Below are positions 23,665 to 36,410 of a stretch of 37,290 nt of DNA, piece after piece (within the stretch, counting starts at the first letter, position 1; the number at the start of each line of letters is the position of its first letter). The translations under genes were made by a program, and so were the position numbers. The stretch is from positions 1-37,290 of the forward strand of contig JNDT01002353.1 in the NCBI GenBank assembly GCA_000697055.1, in the 5' to 3' direction. The stretch comes from Saksenaea vasiformis B4078 (lineage: Eukaryota > Mucoromycota > Mucoromycetes > Mucorales > Saksenaeaceae). The notes below the pieces were generated by a model that had not been told where the DNA came from, ran no database searches, and saw only the letters and a program-made list of their open reading frames with translations.

Positions 23665-23825
23665 CAATGATGAGTCTCCCGGTAACCCTTTCGGAGGAGG
23701 TAAAAATTTCTCGAGATAAACAAGATGTTTCATTGAAACGAGAACATCATTTTTGCATTGCGAGTGCTTCAATGATGGATTCCCAGTATCCCATCGGAAG
23801 AAGTAAAAATATTTCAAGATCAGAA
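23665..23825. repeat. Diverged direct duplication, period about 105 bp
   Basis: Two related segments begin with CAATGATG at 23665 and 23770. Each continues with a TCCC(G/A)GTA-type block, then a (T/A)TCGGA(G/A)(G/A)A core and a GTAAAAAT(A)TTTC tail. About three quarters of positions agree over some 52 bp. Confidence 0.6.
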
Positions 23826-23966
23826 CAGGCTCCGCCTAAAATACTAGTACTTAAAAGGGACGCATGAATTTCTTCTGTTTGCTTTCTTCGCCTCCGTTCT
23901 CCACATAAAACATCCCCCGTACAAGGGGATTAATTATACACACAGAGACTCATGACTTTTGATTGA

Positions 23967-24463
23967 TTATGTAGACCATTGATCGCTAAAGAAAGAACCT
24001 GGCCATTTATCGAAGCCATCAACCACACCCCCACTCCCGCCGGAATGGCACGGGGTGTGGCACCCACAAACAGGTGATAATACCATTTCTGGACAAGTAT
24101 TATCCCATTTACTAACTGCGAATGAATTTTTACGCTGCCCTAAATAAATTCTGCGCCCATCAAGAGCCAAGCTTGCGCTAAGGAGGAAATCCAATATGCG
24201 GTCATTAGTTCATTAATTGACACTAGGGCCCCCAGATGGAAGCAAAATTTATAAGAGCAGCATAGAGCGTCATTCCTGTGCATGCGAATGGATATCATTT
24301 CACTTACCGAATGTGACAAGAGGGCGGGGCTCACTCGGCCAAGTTGTCTCGAAGAGAGGTCTTGTAGGCTAAAATGTAAACATGGAGAATGAATGATCAT
24401 GTATTCGTTTTGAAGAATTGGCATTCTTACCAGAGCTAAAAAAAAAACCAAATGGAAATTCAT
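23967..24463 (-). other. Possible small secreted protein gene, uncertain
   Basis: A minus-strand ATG at 24463 opens a short hydrophobic leader (MNFHLVFFLAL) followed by a GTAAGA donor and a TTTTAG acceptor near 24370. Further down, 23967-24170 encodes a Cys/Gly-rich stretch (CPEMVLSPVCGCHTPCHSGG). Splice signals exist between them (GTAAGT at 24309, TTAG near 24181) but no combination I tried keeps one frame throughout. It could be a small secreted cysteine-containing protein, a pseudogene or chance. Confidence 0.2.
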
Positions 24464-25130
24464 GTGTCCCTTTAAATACGGATCATTTTGGGGTGGAACC
24501 TGTCCTTATAGTGAGACCTTTTTACCGCTTTCGATGGGATACTAAGAAAATGCATTACTGAAGCGACTTAATGCAAGACTCTGGTTATCTAGGCGCGAAC
24601 TATTCTTTGGATTAACGCAAATCGACTGATTTCCCTGCACAAAGACCCATCACTTCACAGTACGAAAATTATTCGGCTTGAACGTCTCATAATATTTATC
24701 TGACGCAAATGTTAATTCCAAATTCAGTAAATTTCACATCCATCAGAGGGCCACGTTGATGTAAGAGGTGTAGAAATTGATGCCCGATTCCTTCTTAGTG
24801 TAAAAGTGGCTCCTCATGGACGCGGAATTTGTATAGAGTAGCGAAAAAATTTGTTCACTAAGAACAGTGTTGTGTATCATAATTAAGAAAAGAGGATTTA
24901 CTACAGGGGGACACGTCTGTACCAAACAGCATTATAAAACCTACAATAGTTTTATTTGAATAGAAAGGATCCTGATTGTGTTCGACCATGTTCAATCTTC
25001 TTTTTTTTTCTTCTTAAAAATTCATAGCAGAATACATGGTAGCAAACGCTGATAAACGATGCCAAATGATTCAACAAACACAAGCTTCAGACGTAAACAT
25101 GTAAACATGTGAACGAAGGGGGACATATTG
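24464..25130. other. Intergenic, no gene seen
   Basis: A/T-rich 0.67 kb between the uncertain small frame and the 3' end of the PHAF1 gene. Contains poly-pyrimidine runs near 25000 and a short direct repeat GTAAACATGT near 25095-25110. No recognisable coding sequence. Confidence 0.5.
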
Positions 25131-27195
<2,065 letters not shown>

Positions 27196-27586
27196 GATGC
27201 ATAGTAAAGCCAAATGCGTTACACACGTTAAGTAAAACCCAGTCGCTGATGTGCACGTGCGGGGAATCCATTGCCCGCAGCAACCCGGAAGTCCGGTAGC
27301 CCCGGACCTTTTCTGTAGATTCTGATTCTACTGCAAGAACATTTTTAAATCCTTTACATTGTCGCTTAGCATACACGGCAAAACCAAATAAGTATGCCGA
27401 AGCGTACTCAGATAACCCACCAAAAAAATGAGCCTGCATCCCTAAATTGACATGGAAGCGCCGAATGGCGTTCAGTGTATGAGTATCCTTCTATCCTTTC
27501 ATCTATTATATATTCGTAGTTGCTAGTATACTTGACGAGTATATATTACATTTCACATGTTTTATCTTGTATATTGCTTTTTCTTT

Positions 27587-28338
27587 TTAGCAGAGCTCGT
27601 TTTTAAAGGACTCTAGCTGGTCTTGGATATCTTGAATTTGATCGCGGACACGATATCGCTGCGAGGCGCTCAGCTGATTCACAATATTACTTGGTGCGTT
27701 TAACGTAAAGTGACCAATTTCTCGAAGCTCCGCTTGCGGATCAAGTCGTAGTGTCAGCTTTGGATGCTGTGCCCGTACCAAATGTACGAACAGTGGTCCG
27801 AAGTCTGTTTCTGGTTTCTCGTTGGCTATGGCCTTTGTTTAAATGTATCAGATTTGGTTCGAACTTCTATGCTGCGTACTTACAGGAGAGCTTTGCTTCA
27901 CAGCCGACGTAGTGGTAATTACTGGTTTCTCTTTTTCGGATCTAGACATATGGGTAAGGCTCAGCTATCGTCTCGTTTAAAGGTATTACGTTTTGCTGGG
28001 AATTTTAATCTCTGTACGTTTTCGCTTGGATGCTTGATGCTCCAGAAATACTTGAGGATCCGCGTCATATTTATTACAGAATTCCTCCACCGTTAGATTT
28101 CGAACAGCGAGAAGAAGCTGGCTAATCTTCATGTTGCTTTGTGCGCGCATGGAGGCGCAAACAAACTCAATATGTTGTCGAATGTCTTCCACGCGATGCT
28201 TAGCTATCCATAATCGTCAATGATCCAGTTGAGAAAAAAGAGGAAGGCACCTTCTGTTTCCAATATATCAATAGCCTCCCTTATAAGATCGGACGAATCA
28301 TCGTTGCAGTTACTGTTGTCATTTCTCAGTCTTTTCAT
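27587..28338 (-). CDS. Probable Borealin/Nbl1-like protein
   Basis: Exons 28251-28338, 27990-28203, 27884-27941, 27587-27832 give 201 aa. The N-terminal half is helical: AIDILETEAKHRVEDIRQHI then RAQSNMKISQLLLAVRNLTV and EEFCNKYDADPQVFLEHQ, then a basic stretch KRKRTEIKIPSK. The pattern of a coiled coil ending in a (V)R-x-(L/M)-T-(V/M)-x-EF motif resembles the Borealin/Nbl1 N-terminal domain, which bundles with survivin and INCENP in the chromosomal passenger complex. A Lys/Thr/Ser linker leads to a conserved-looking C-terminal domain (LTLRLDPQAELREIGHFTLN, VRDQIQDIQDQLESFKNEL). Fungal Nbl1 proteins are often shorter, so this would be a longer, animal-like form. The assignment rests on pattern only. 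The exon model is sound; the name is tentative. Confidence 0.6.
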
Positions 28339-29329
28339 GACTCTTCAGTCACTGCCCAGCGAAAGGGATTCAGCGCCGTTGCTCCTTTTGTCCAAGCTGC
28401 CAGGGAAAAACATTCTACCGGCGTATAAATATGCCTTCAAAAAAGGCGAGCTGCGGTGAGCAGACAATCACATTATCGGAAGTAAACATTTTTTTTGACC
28501 ACTGTAGAGACTACAGAAGTTAATCATGACTTTCCTAGAATAACTGTAAACCGCTTTAGTCCGAGATGTTGTCAGGTCTCTCCTTTTTATTGAGTCGAGC
28601 CTCTGCTAAGCAAGAATAGGATACACGATCATTAGTACATGAATTGGCAATAATGCACACTCTACTTGCATCTGTTTGATCCTCTGATAGTTGCAGAATC
28701 CATACGATGTAGTATAAAAATCATTCATGGCTAGGTGGCTAGACGTGAGATTTTCGCGATGAGTGCTACCAGAGGTGAAGACATACGCATTATAGAGGAC
28801 TCGAAGCGATGCATGACAACAATTAGCTAGTATTGGACGCAAGTTACATCCAGCCAAAGCGGCACCTGCCAGAGATTGTGCAGACAAAAAAGACATGAAT
28901 AATCTTGCGTTTATGACGAATTGACACCCTTGCAAGAGCGCTTTTGGAAAAGATAGAGCCAAAAGAGAAAACAAGGACTCATACTTCCCTTTAAATAACC
29001 CATACAATTGTATATCATAAATATATCCCGCAAAAAGCAGTAAAACTCTTCCCCTGGTACGGATGCAACATGGAAAAATACAGCAGGCAAAATTCTGGAC
29101 ATTACATTACCGTAGAAGGAGCTACTTCCCAACGTAAAGCTTATTTGCAGCTAACGCCAAATAGCTTAACACTGACAAAAAAGAATGCATATCACCGACT
29201 TTGTATCATTGCACTTCAGTTTAATTTTTCCATTTGTACGATATTACGGACGTTGTTTATCGCGTTGTGCATTAAAATAGATTTTGCTCAGCAAGATATA
29301 TGCCAAAGTAGCTTGAAAGCAGATGTGTA
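28339..29329. other. Intergenic with an unassigned 133-codon frame
   Basis: About 1 kb between the Borealin-like gene and the lipase 3' end. A minus-strand frame at 28606-29007 (MYGLFKGKYESLFSLLALSF...) is uninterrupted for 133 codons and Ala/Leu/Cys-rich, but I find no family resemblance, signal peptide or splice context. It may be chance. Confidence 0.4.
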
Positions 29330-30732
29330 TCAAATAATACAATCACCGAGAGCCACGCCGAAGTAACTATAAATGTATTATCAGCTGAAGGACTCCCTCT
29401 TTGCCAAAATTTGGAAGGTTGAACTTACATTACATGATCTGCTACACTTACACCCAGAACAGAATCCGAGCAAAGCTCTATTTCATATTTTGGAAGACAA
29501 ACGCCTAACAATTGACACATTAACAACATCGCATATCCTTTCAATCATGTGCGTTGTACTTACGTGTAAGGTCAGGTCCTTGATAGTTCCAGTACTCCAC
29601 GCCAACGTGGAGATACCCTTCCTCCCTCGTCGGAAGTTGAGGGACGACTGTTAAAAGATTATTAAATCACCCAAAATTAAGAGCCCTCCATTCTAACGTA
29701 CTGTCTCTTAAGTGTACGGCTCTCTTGATGTCAATGTTGGTGTCAATGGCATAGGAGACAAATGCTGAGTCTCCTACGCGAGGAGAGCCTTTCATATCAT
29801 CAGTTTAGTGAATGCCTACGTGTTTTTTTCGCGTACCAAGGGTCACAATGCGTGTGTTGGAACTTGTAAGCCCGTCGCCATATTCGACGAGATCTAAGCC
29901 TGACAGCAGTGCATAGGCCGCGCCTAATGAATGTCTATTTTTACACAACGTTAACCGATGCAAATCATGCGACTCATACTTCCCCAGCCACAGATACTTC
30001 ATAATCTGGGTACTGCTGTATTTGTTGCGTGACCTGCTGGCGAATCCGGTCTGCAATAAGCTGATACGTAGTATGGAAGCCTAGAGATTGGTTTAATCTA
30101 TGCGTTTCTCTCAGTATCGTCGCTAACCCAGATGTACTCTAGCTCCGCTTCGTGGTGGATAGTCCGTCATAACAAGTCCTAAGTCCTGAAATACTCCATG
30201 AGTATGTAAATAGTCCCATTTATTCTATGAAACTTGCGGTTACGGCATTTTGAACGGACTCGGTACCTGCTGTGTGTAAGCGCACATCATGAACACATAT
30301 GCCAGACCCACCTCGGAATACCACATATAGTCTTTTGTCCGCGTCGCTTCGGATAATGAATCCAGATATATCGGCAACTACCGTCTCAAAGTGATCTATC
30401 ATCACTGCATCTGGCACTGTGCTACTACAAATGTTGCACGTCCAGAGACCAAGCACTGTAACTGAGCGACAGTATGCTGCTGTAGAGAGAGAAGCGTAGA
30501 ATTTAAGTTCCTCCACTGTTTGATCATCTGCTGTAGTAACTCTTGGGTCATCGGGCATAGGATTCACCGGGTTGACAACATCAAAAAAGCCAGTTTGTAT
30601 TTCATCGGCACCTCTCAGCCCGTTACCGACAATAATTTCCGCTAGCAGCGATGGCGTCTCCTGAATGGAGGCTGGTAAAAACCCATATAGTACGACAAGT
30701 ACACCAAGAAAAGCAGCGTTGCAATATTTCAT
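29330..30732 (-). CDS. Secreted triacylglycerol lipase (class 3, Rhizopus/Rhizomucor type)
   Basis: Alpha/beta-hydrolase that cleaves triacylglycerols outside the cell. Nine exons (30312-30732, 30238-30266, 30128-30185, 29984-30080, 29837-29934, 29702-29788, 29564-29647, 29429-29504, 29330-29366) sum to 328 aa. Signal peptide about 1-22 (FLGVLVVLYGFLPASIQE), then a propeptide-like part and the core: FYASLSTAAYCRSVTVLGLW, GFIIRSDADKRLYVVFRGTE, then VHLGFHTTYQ, YEVSVAGHSLGAAYALLSGL, IVTLGSPRVGDSAF, VHLRDIVPQLP, GYLHVGVEYW, CSDSVLGVSVADHVIYF. Triad Ser204 (GHSLG), Asp263 (LRD) and His315 (DHV); spacings of 59 and 52 match Rhizopus lipase (59 and 53). Cysteines for disulphides are present. Two introns lack GT donors: 30186-30237 starts GCAAGT and 29935-29983 starts GGAAGT. 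If the second is not spliced the frame stops before the catalytic Ser. So the protein is either intact with a rare intron or recently inactivated. Confidence 0.88.
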
Positions 30733-30771
30733 TTCGCGGTAAGATTTAGACTTTATTTGTTACAATGACAA

Positions 30772-30779
30772 TATTTATA
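30772..30779 (-). promoter_or_regulatory. TATA box of the lipase gene
   Basis: TATAAATA on the minus strand, 40 nt upstream of the lipase ATG at 30732. Sequence and spacing fit a core promoter with a short 5' leader. Confidence 0.5.
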
Positions 30780-31759
30780 GCAAACTTAAGTCTGCCATGC
30801 GTATGTTTCCAAAAAGGAGAAAAGCCAGTACAAGATCGTTATCACAAAACTTAAACCTTTGTTTTCAATTAATCCATCTATGTAGTAGTCCTCCAACTTA
30901 GGTTTATTTTAGTTGAATAAGCACATCCTAATGACGGGATTGATGACCCTCATGAACAAGTGCAAAATTTATGGCAACCACAAACGCCTTTTTTCCCCTC
31001 CTTCAAAAACATGATGGATCTCCGCTTCAGGAGGTCATTATCCGCTTCTCAAGTAGTACTTCCGTAGTGCATCGCTATCCTCTGCAATGCTTGCAGAACT
31101 TCTCGCAAGCCGACGGACATGGTGGCTTGTGGGTTACTGTGTACCCCAACTTTGAATGGAGAACACCTCTTAAAAGTGGGATCTGGGGCCTCTGCCCCTT
31201 CACGATTTTTTACATGCATTCACCCCTATTAACCCTAAAAATTTGCCATGTATACAGTAACGACGAGCATTCAATACGACCTACAGAGAGCTCTCTATAT
31301 GTACAATGCAGAATGTCGTGGTCCATAGTCTCCTAGCTTTTACAGATTCGTATCGTGCATTATTCTGTCATGGTCGTACTTTTCACTATATAAGGCAAAA
31401 CTTAGGGTGCAGGCAACTCCGAACAGAGCCACTTGTAAGGCTTACCCTTTTTCTTATAGCCCGCCATACTCACAACTTTGACGCTGTCAACGATCTTTGC
31501 TCTTGCTGTTGAAGTAGCAAAGCTCAGCATACATGAACCTTACAAAAATCACCCATATTTCTCTTGAAAGCTTTCACGTCCTGTAGAAACGAAAGTTTGG
31601 TGGTATTTCTATGTTTACCTTGAGGTCTTAACCAATAATGTACGTGTTATTGTTTATAAGTATGAAATTTCCGACTGATAATGTTGTACAAAGTATCTAG
31701 GGTTTCTGCACTGCAACGGGGTAATGGAGAAAGTGATTTAGAGAACGGTATACAGTTGT
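30780..31759. other. Intergenic with an unassigned 121-codon plus-strand frame
   Basis: About 1 kb upstream of the lipase and downstream of the Vip1-like gene. A plus-strand frame 30971-31336 is open for 121 codons but has no recognisable domain and sits where the lipase promoter is expected. Otherwise nothing seen. Confidence 0.4.
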
Positions 31760-32889
31760 TTAAGCAGCAGCAGTGGCCGAAGCGGCGGCAGGGGGGGCAG
31801 CGGTAGCAGCAGGCTCCTCTTCAGTCTTGTTAGAACCCAATCCCTTTTCACCCTGCAAACCAGATGTTAATCCCGTTTTCCGCTGTTGCCCAGTTCTCAT
31901 ACCTGGATCCTTCGAGCTTCGTAATGCACCGCGGCAATCTGTGTAAAGGTTTGGTTGGCAAGCTCATTCACCTTTTGACCTGTTGGTGTTTGAAGTGCAG
32001 CGCTTGCAGTGTTCTGTGCAGTTATAGCAGCTGATTGAACCTTTTCTTGGATCTTAAACTTCTGATCGATTTCGACTGCTTTGTCCCAAATGCGATACTT
32101 CTCGTCAAATTGCTTCACTGTGACATCGTGTTAGAACGCCCATACTATCTCGGATCACCTCACCATTTGATTGTATAGTAGATAGATAGCCGGTCAAACG
32201 AGAGGAGAAGTTGTACTTCTTGTCGTATTCAATACCTGTGGCAACGATCTGGTCATGGAGCATATAGCCGTTGGCAAGGATCTCCGCAGCGATGCGGGAC
32301 TTGGGCTTTACTTCTTGACTGGTCTCTCCAGAGTCATAATCGGCGTCCTTGTGAGTCTCTGAGGTCACCGCTGACTCGAAATAAGGCGCAGCGACGATAT
32401 GACATTCATCAATCAAAGCTAGACCGATTTTCTTAGATACGACCGCCGATATAATCAAATAAATTACCGTTGCTGAGGAGGGAGGCTGTTTTGGCAGCCG
32501 ATTCACGTTCAAAATTGATCAAAGCGATCTGATGTTCGCCATCATCATCTCTATCAGAAAGAAGCGTAAGTATCAGGTCAATAGGGTCTTCCTTTTTTTT
32601 TGACAAATGGCGTACATACTTGGTTAACTCAAACTCTTTGATTTTTCCACAGAACAAAAAGAACTCCTTCACTATGAGACAGTAAGACGGGGGTTTCCCA
32701 GATCCATCACCATAAAAACGCGACTCCTGGTGCGTTGACTTACCCGTCTTTTCCGACGACTGCGCCGAGATGTTTTTCACAATGACGAAGTTGGGTGAAG
32801 GTGTTTCAGGAATCTATATCAAGTGATGAGAGGCAATGGCGTTGGGAGTTATTCGTAAGACATACGGTAACGTTTGTCCAGGTAGGCAT
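31760..32889 (-). CDS. Vip1-like RRM protein
   Basis: Small RNA-recognition-motif protein of the fission yeast Vip1 / plant BPA1-like family; role unclear (stress and cytoskeleton links reported for relatives). Seven exons (32866-32889, 32744-32813, 32620-32671, 32468-32550, 32164-32418, 31903-32117, 31760-31852) give 263 aa. Start at 32889 (MPTWTNVT) and exon 2 SPNFVIVKNISAQSSEKT lead into the RRM: VKEFFLFCGKIKEFELTK (RNP-like), HQIALINFERESAAKTASLL and ALIDECHIVAAPYFE. Then an acidic linker, SRIAAEILANGYMLHDQIVA, GIEYDKKYNFSSRL and a long amphipathic segment EKYRIWDKAVEIDQKFKIQE. The C-terminus is Ala/Pro-rich (EEEPAATAAPPAAASATAAA) and simple-sequence-like. All introns (46-72 nt) are canonical. 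Confidence 0.88.
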
Positions 32890-35800
32890 AATGATATAAA
32901 AGTTCGAGTTATTGAAGAAGTCGGTTCAAAAAAGTTGGAAGATAATTTATATGGGACGCGTTCAACTCAGGTGTAGGCTGACGGGTTGCCAAATTTGACT
33001 TGAGCCATGTGAAAATGAAAACACGTCTGTGCTCTTGATTCGCATGTGATAATGGTCAACCCAAGAAATCCATGTGAAGTACAATAGAATGGGTGCCTTT
33101 TGCACTTGACATACCCATACTGGAAATATTGTCTCGTTTGCATTTCCCACGAAGTGTCAATTACATAACTACTTGTCGTTGCACACATCTAAAGAAAATG
33201 AACTAAAATAGTTTCAATGTCAGACAATGCTCGGGAAACGACCATGTAAGGATTTATTCGTCACCGATTGGAGTGACATTGGAATTTACCGGATTTCGCG
33301 TCAGTTTATTGCCATTTGGCGTTTCTTTCAAATGAACTTTACGCAAAGGAAGTAGCCCTTCTTTGTTTGACTGATACTTGTATCGGCATCCATGCCAGAA
33401 GTTGGCACTATTGTTTGATACAGAACACGCTTCAGATAAAGGGTTGGATGTTCAAAGGGGAGAACTGCGTCCTTCCTTTACTTCTTCCTTCGGTTCTGCT
33501 TTCACAAACCGTTCCCAGTAAGGATGTCAATTCGACACACGTGCCGAATTATTCTTATCTTTTCGTTTATTGTTTAGGCTACATGACCTTAGTCCCGAAC
33601 TGCCTTGGCTGCGTGTGTAACTTGCATATGTTCACCACTTTAGTAAATATTGTCATCCTCAGCATCACCCAATCTTTTGCAATAAATCGCGAGGCACTGT
33701 ATCGCTTCAATTGCTCTTCACATGGATCTCTCCGTAGCTAGCTCGTTCAGTACCAAGCAGCACCCAGATGCAGGTGCAGTCCGTGTCGTAAAAGGCGCAC
33801 TTATCTTTGAAATAAAAGAGTTGGCATAAATATCATCCCACTTAATAACCAGAAACGAATTTTTACACTAATCTACGTAAACTTCGCATCCGCAGAATTC
33901 AAGCTGAAGCGAGTGGGACATGTACTTGTTGCAAATTTATTATTTAATGATCGTATGCCCGACGCTTTAGTAGAGCAAACTTTGTTCTCTAATGAATGCA
34001 GCCCCTCCTCTCTTGTCTGATTGCGGAAATCTGGAACATCGGATTAGTCCCGAGTTCAGGTCAATGGCAATATTTCTGTGGGAACACAGAACTGTGAAGT
34101 CATCCTGCCGCGATGTCCGAATTTCCTTATTAGGGTGGCGCGGTCAGTGGTTGTCCTGTGTATAAATAAGCGTTGCCATAAGCGAGTCAATTTCAGGTAG
34201 CAGTAATTACCGATTTGATGACGGCGCCATCAGGAAGCTGGATAGGCCAACGGTTAAAAGGGCCCTTTGATTCGTCTAAGAACCTATTTGCTGGATACCC
34301 TGAATGGTCGTATGTTTAAATAACGATTAAAAGAGTAGAAGGTGAGCCTGGCACCTTACAATTTTGGATCCTTTTCCTTTCATCTCTTGACTTGCAGTTG
34401 ATATATCCGGTGGCTTACAACTTGAGCTATGCCGAATTTGAAAGTTCTCCCCTACCCTTTTCGTTGCTCTCTTAATTCCAATATTTTATCATCCTCATGA
34501 TCCAACTTATTGCTGGTTTGAGCATGCCTTGATCCTTGACAATTATTAATATTTCCAGAAAAATGGTTTCGACCAATCGTGGACCAAGTTGGCCGTTGGT
34601 ATTTGGTTAATGCCTTGATACCAAATGTCAAAGAAGAAAAATAATAAATGGCATATCTTCCAAGGTATGTTTGACTTATTATACGGTTTATTGAACAGTG
34701 ATTTACGCTTCCTTCTCTGGCTTTCAAGTCCACCTTTCACTACCACCTGACTTTGCCCCATTTCCCCTCCCCCCTTCCTTTCCTCTTCTATTTTTCTTAG
34801 ACTACAGTTCCCTTCTCCTCTTGTTTTTATCCTTTTCTTTTCCCTCCGGATAGCAAGAGTCGCTTTCTTCGTATTCTCTTTTCTATATTTTTCCCAGAGA
34901 CCGGGCTAGAGCGAAAATCCTATTAGGCGCAGCGTTCACAGACTTAATAAACAATAAATTTTCAAAATTTAACTGGTAATTTACGCTACTCTAGCTAACT
35001 TTTCTACCCATCTGCTGGTACCACAATCCGCGTCAATATTGGTGGGTTGGTAGTAATGTGTCCATTGCTTCTAGAAGAGGACCGCTCCGTTACCTAACGG
35101 GCAATGGTACAAATAGCACATCATAGGGCATGAGTGAACCTACATATATATATATACTCAATTTCAAGATGTACTGCAGCAGTACATACTGCAAAAACAA
35201 GTATAAGCAAAAGGTAAAGAAGATAACAGGGCAACATTTGCTGGGCTGTTTATAAAGGAGCCATCTGAAACAGGGTCCCTAATCTCACTGAATCCTTCGC
35301 ACGCTGTCTATCCAAGACAGAGCCATTGGCATATGGAGTAGAAGAGTATCCTTGAATGCACGCATTATTAAAGATGAATTAACATTCATATGAATATGCG
35401 CAAATATATATCTTTTAACGCAGCGTTTTCCTATCACACACGCATTTGCATCAGAATTAAGAGTGTCCAACATAAGTAAAGTCTGCGCAAATCTACTCTT
35501 TCTGAACACATCAAAAATATGAGAGAGCACCAGTACGATAGACAAATACTGTTGTTCTACGCGTTCCACTTGGTTCATCGATGAAATAGCGTGATATGTA
35601 AAAATATATACTTCTCTTCGCAAAAGCGCACCGATCTTTCAGCGAAAGATCGGTTTCGACATTGGTTAACGGCCGCCTGTCGCATTGTTGCACTTGATCT
35701 CCACTTTTGGTAGTCAGCAACACAACGGATCGAAGTCTCTACAATGCAACTTCCTTTTGTCTCTCGGCCGTCTTCCAAAAGCATAAACTTCTCCAAGAAC

Positions 35801-36398
35801 ATATCGCGCATGAATCCGTTGAAGAACTATCCCTTTTGAGATAGAACAACCGTAAACGATTACATAAGAATAGGCCTGATTAGAAAATATAAAAAGGGAA
35901 CATCGTTGGATAATAAAGCATCATCATTCTTCTTCTGTTATTCTATTGCTTCGTATATCATCCTCTGGTGATCTTGTTCGGTTATTTCAGATCCGGGATC
36001 GATACGACAATCTGTCTTCAACGAATTCCGCTCAGTGGCGAATGTCGGACCTGTGGAATCCCCGCCCAATGAAACGGCAAAATACCACAGCAACCTTTTT
36101 GGAGTGGCGACCACAGACCACACCTTGGACGGCGGTAAAGAAGTTTGCTGCGACGCGTATGATTGCTGCGAGACTGATAACCGCGATAGCTGCGGCAGCA
36201 GCTGCGCGACAATAGAAAAGAATATAAATACAGTAGAATTAGACAAGAAATAAAACAACAGGTTTTTACTATCTTTTATTTTGTTTAACTATCGTTGGGG
36301 ATCTCAAGTGGATTTGACCGTGAACTATTTAGCGGAAGAAAATCCAGGCCCTAGAAGTTATTCCGCATACGACACGAATGCGACAGATACGACAAAAA
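32890..36398. other. Gene-poor stretch; only fragmentary coding-like frames
   Basis: About 3.5 kb without a gene I can model. Coding-like pieces: minus 34546-34761 (contains GINQIPTANLVHDWSKPFFW), minus about 34214-34310 (GPFNRWPIQLPDGAVIKS), minus 35285-35811 in three overlapping frames, and plus 35991-36253 (Cys-rich). Plus 33316-33741 is a long open frame of hydrophobic, low-quality composition. A pyrimidine-rich block covers 34760-34880. Nothing is named here; decayed genes or a fast-evolving gene are possible. Confidence 0.4.
35630..35654. repeat. Perfect 11-bp inverted repeat with 3-nt loop
   Basis: ACCGATCTTTC and GAAAGATCGGT are separated by AGC. As RNA this is a stable stem-loop; as DNA it is a near-perfect palindrome. 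There is no T-run after it on either strand, so it is not a simple Pol III terminator. Confidence 0.8.
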
Positions 36399-36399
36399 C

Positions 36400-36405
36400 A
36401 AAAAA
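36400..36405 (-). terminator. Pol III T6 terminator of tRNA-Lys
   Basis: Six consecutive T on the minus strand, 5 nt after the tRNA 3' end, followed by further T-rich sequence. Confidence 0.75.
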
Positions 36406-36410
36406 GAAGA

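Noticed and set aside
30971..31336. 121-codon plus-strand frame upstream of the lipase
   Set aside because: No domain or supporting signals; lies in the expected lipase promoter region.
33316..33741. 141-codon plus-strand open frame
   Set aside because: Composition is hydrophobic and Cys/Leu-rich without motif, signal peptide or splice context; likely chance in a gene-poor region.
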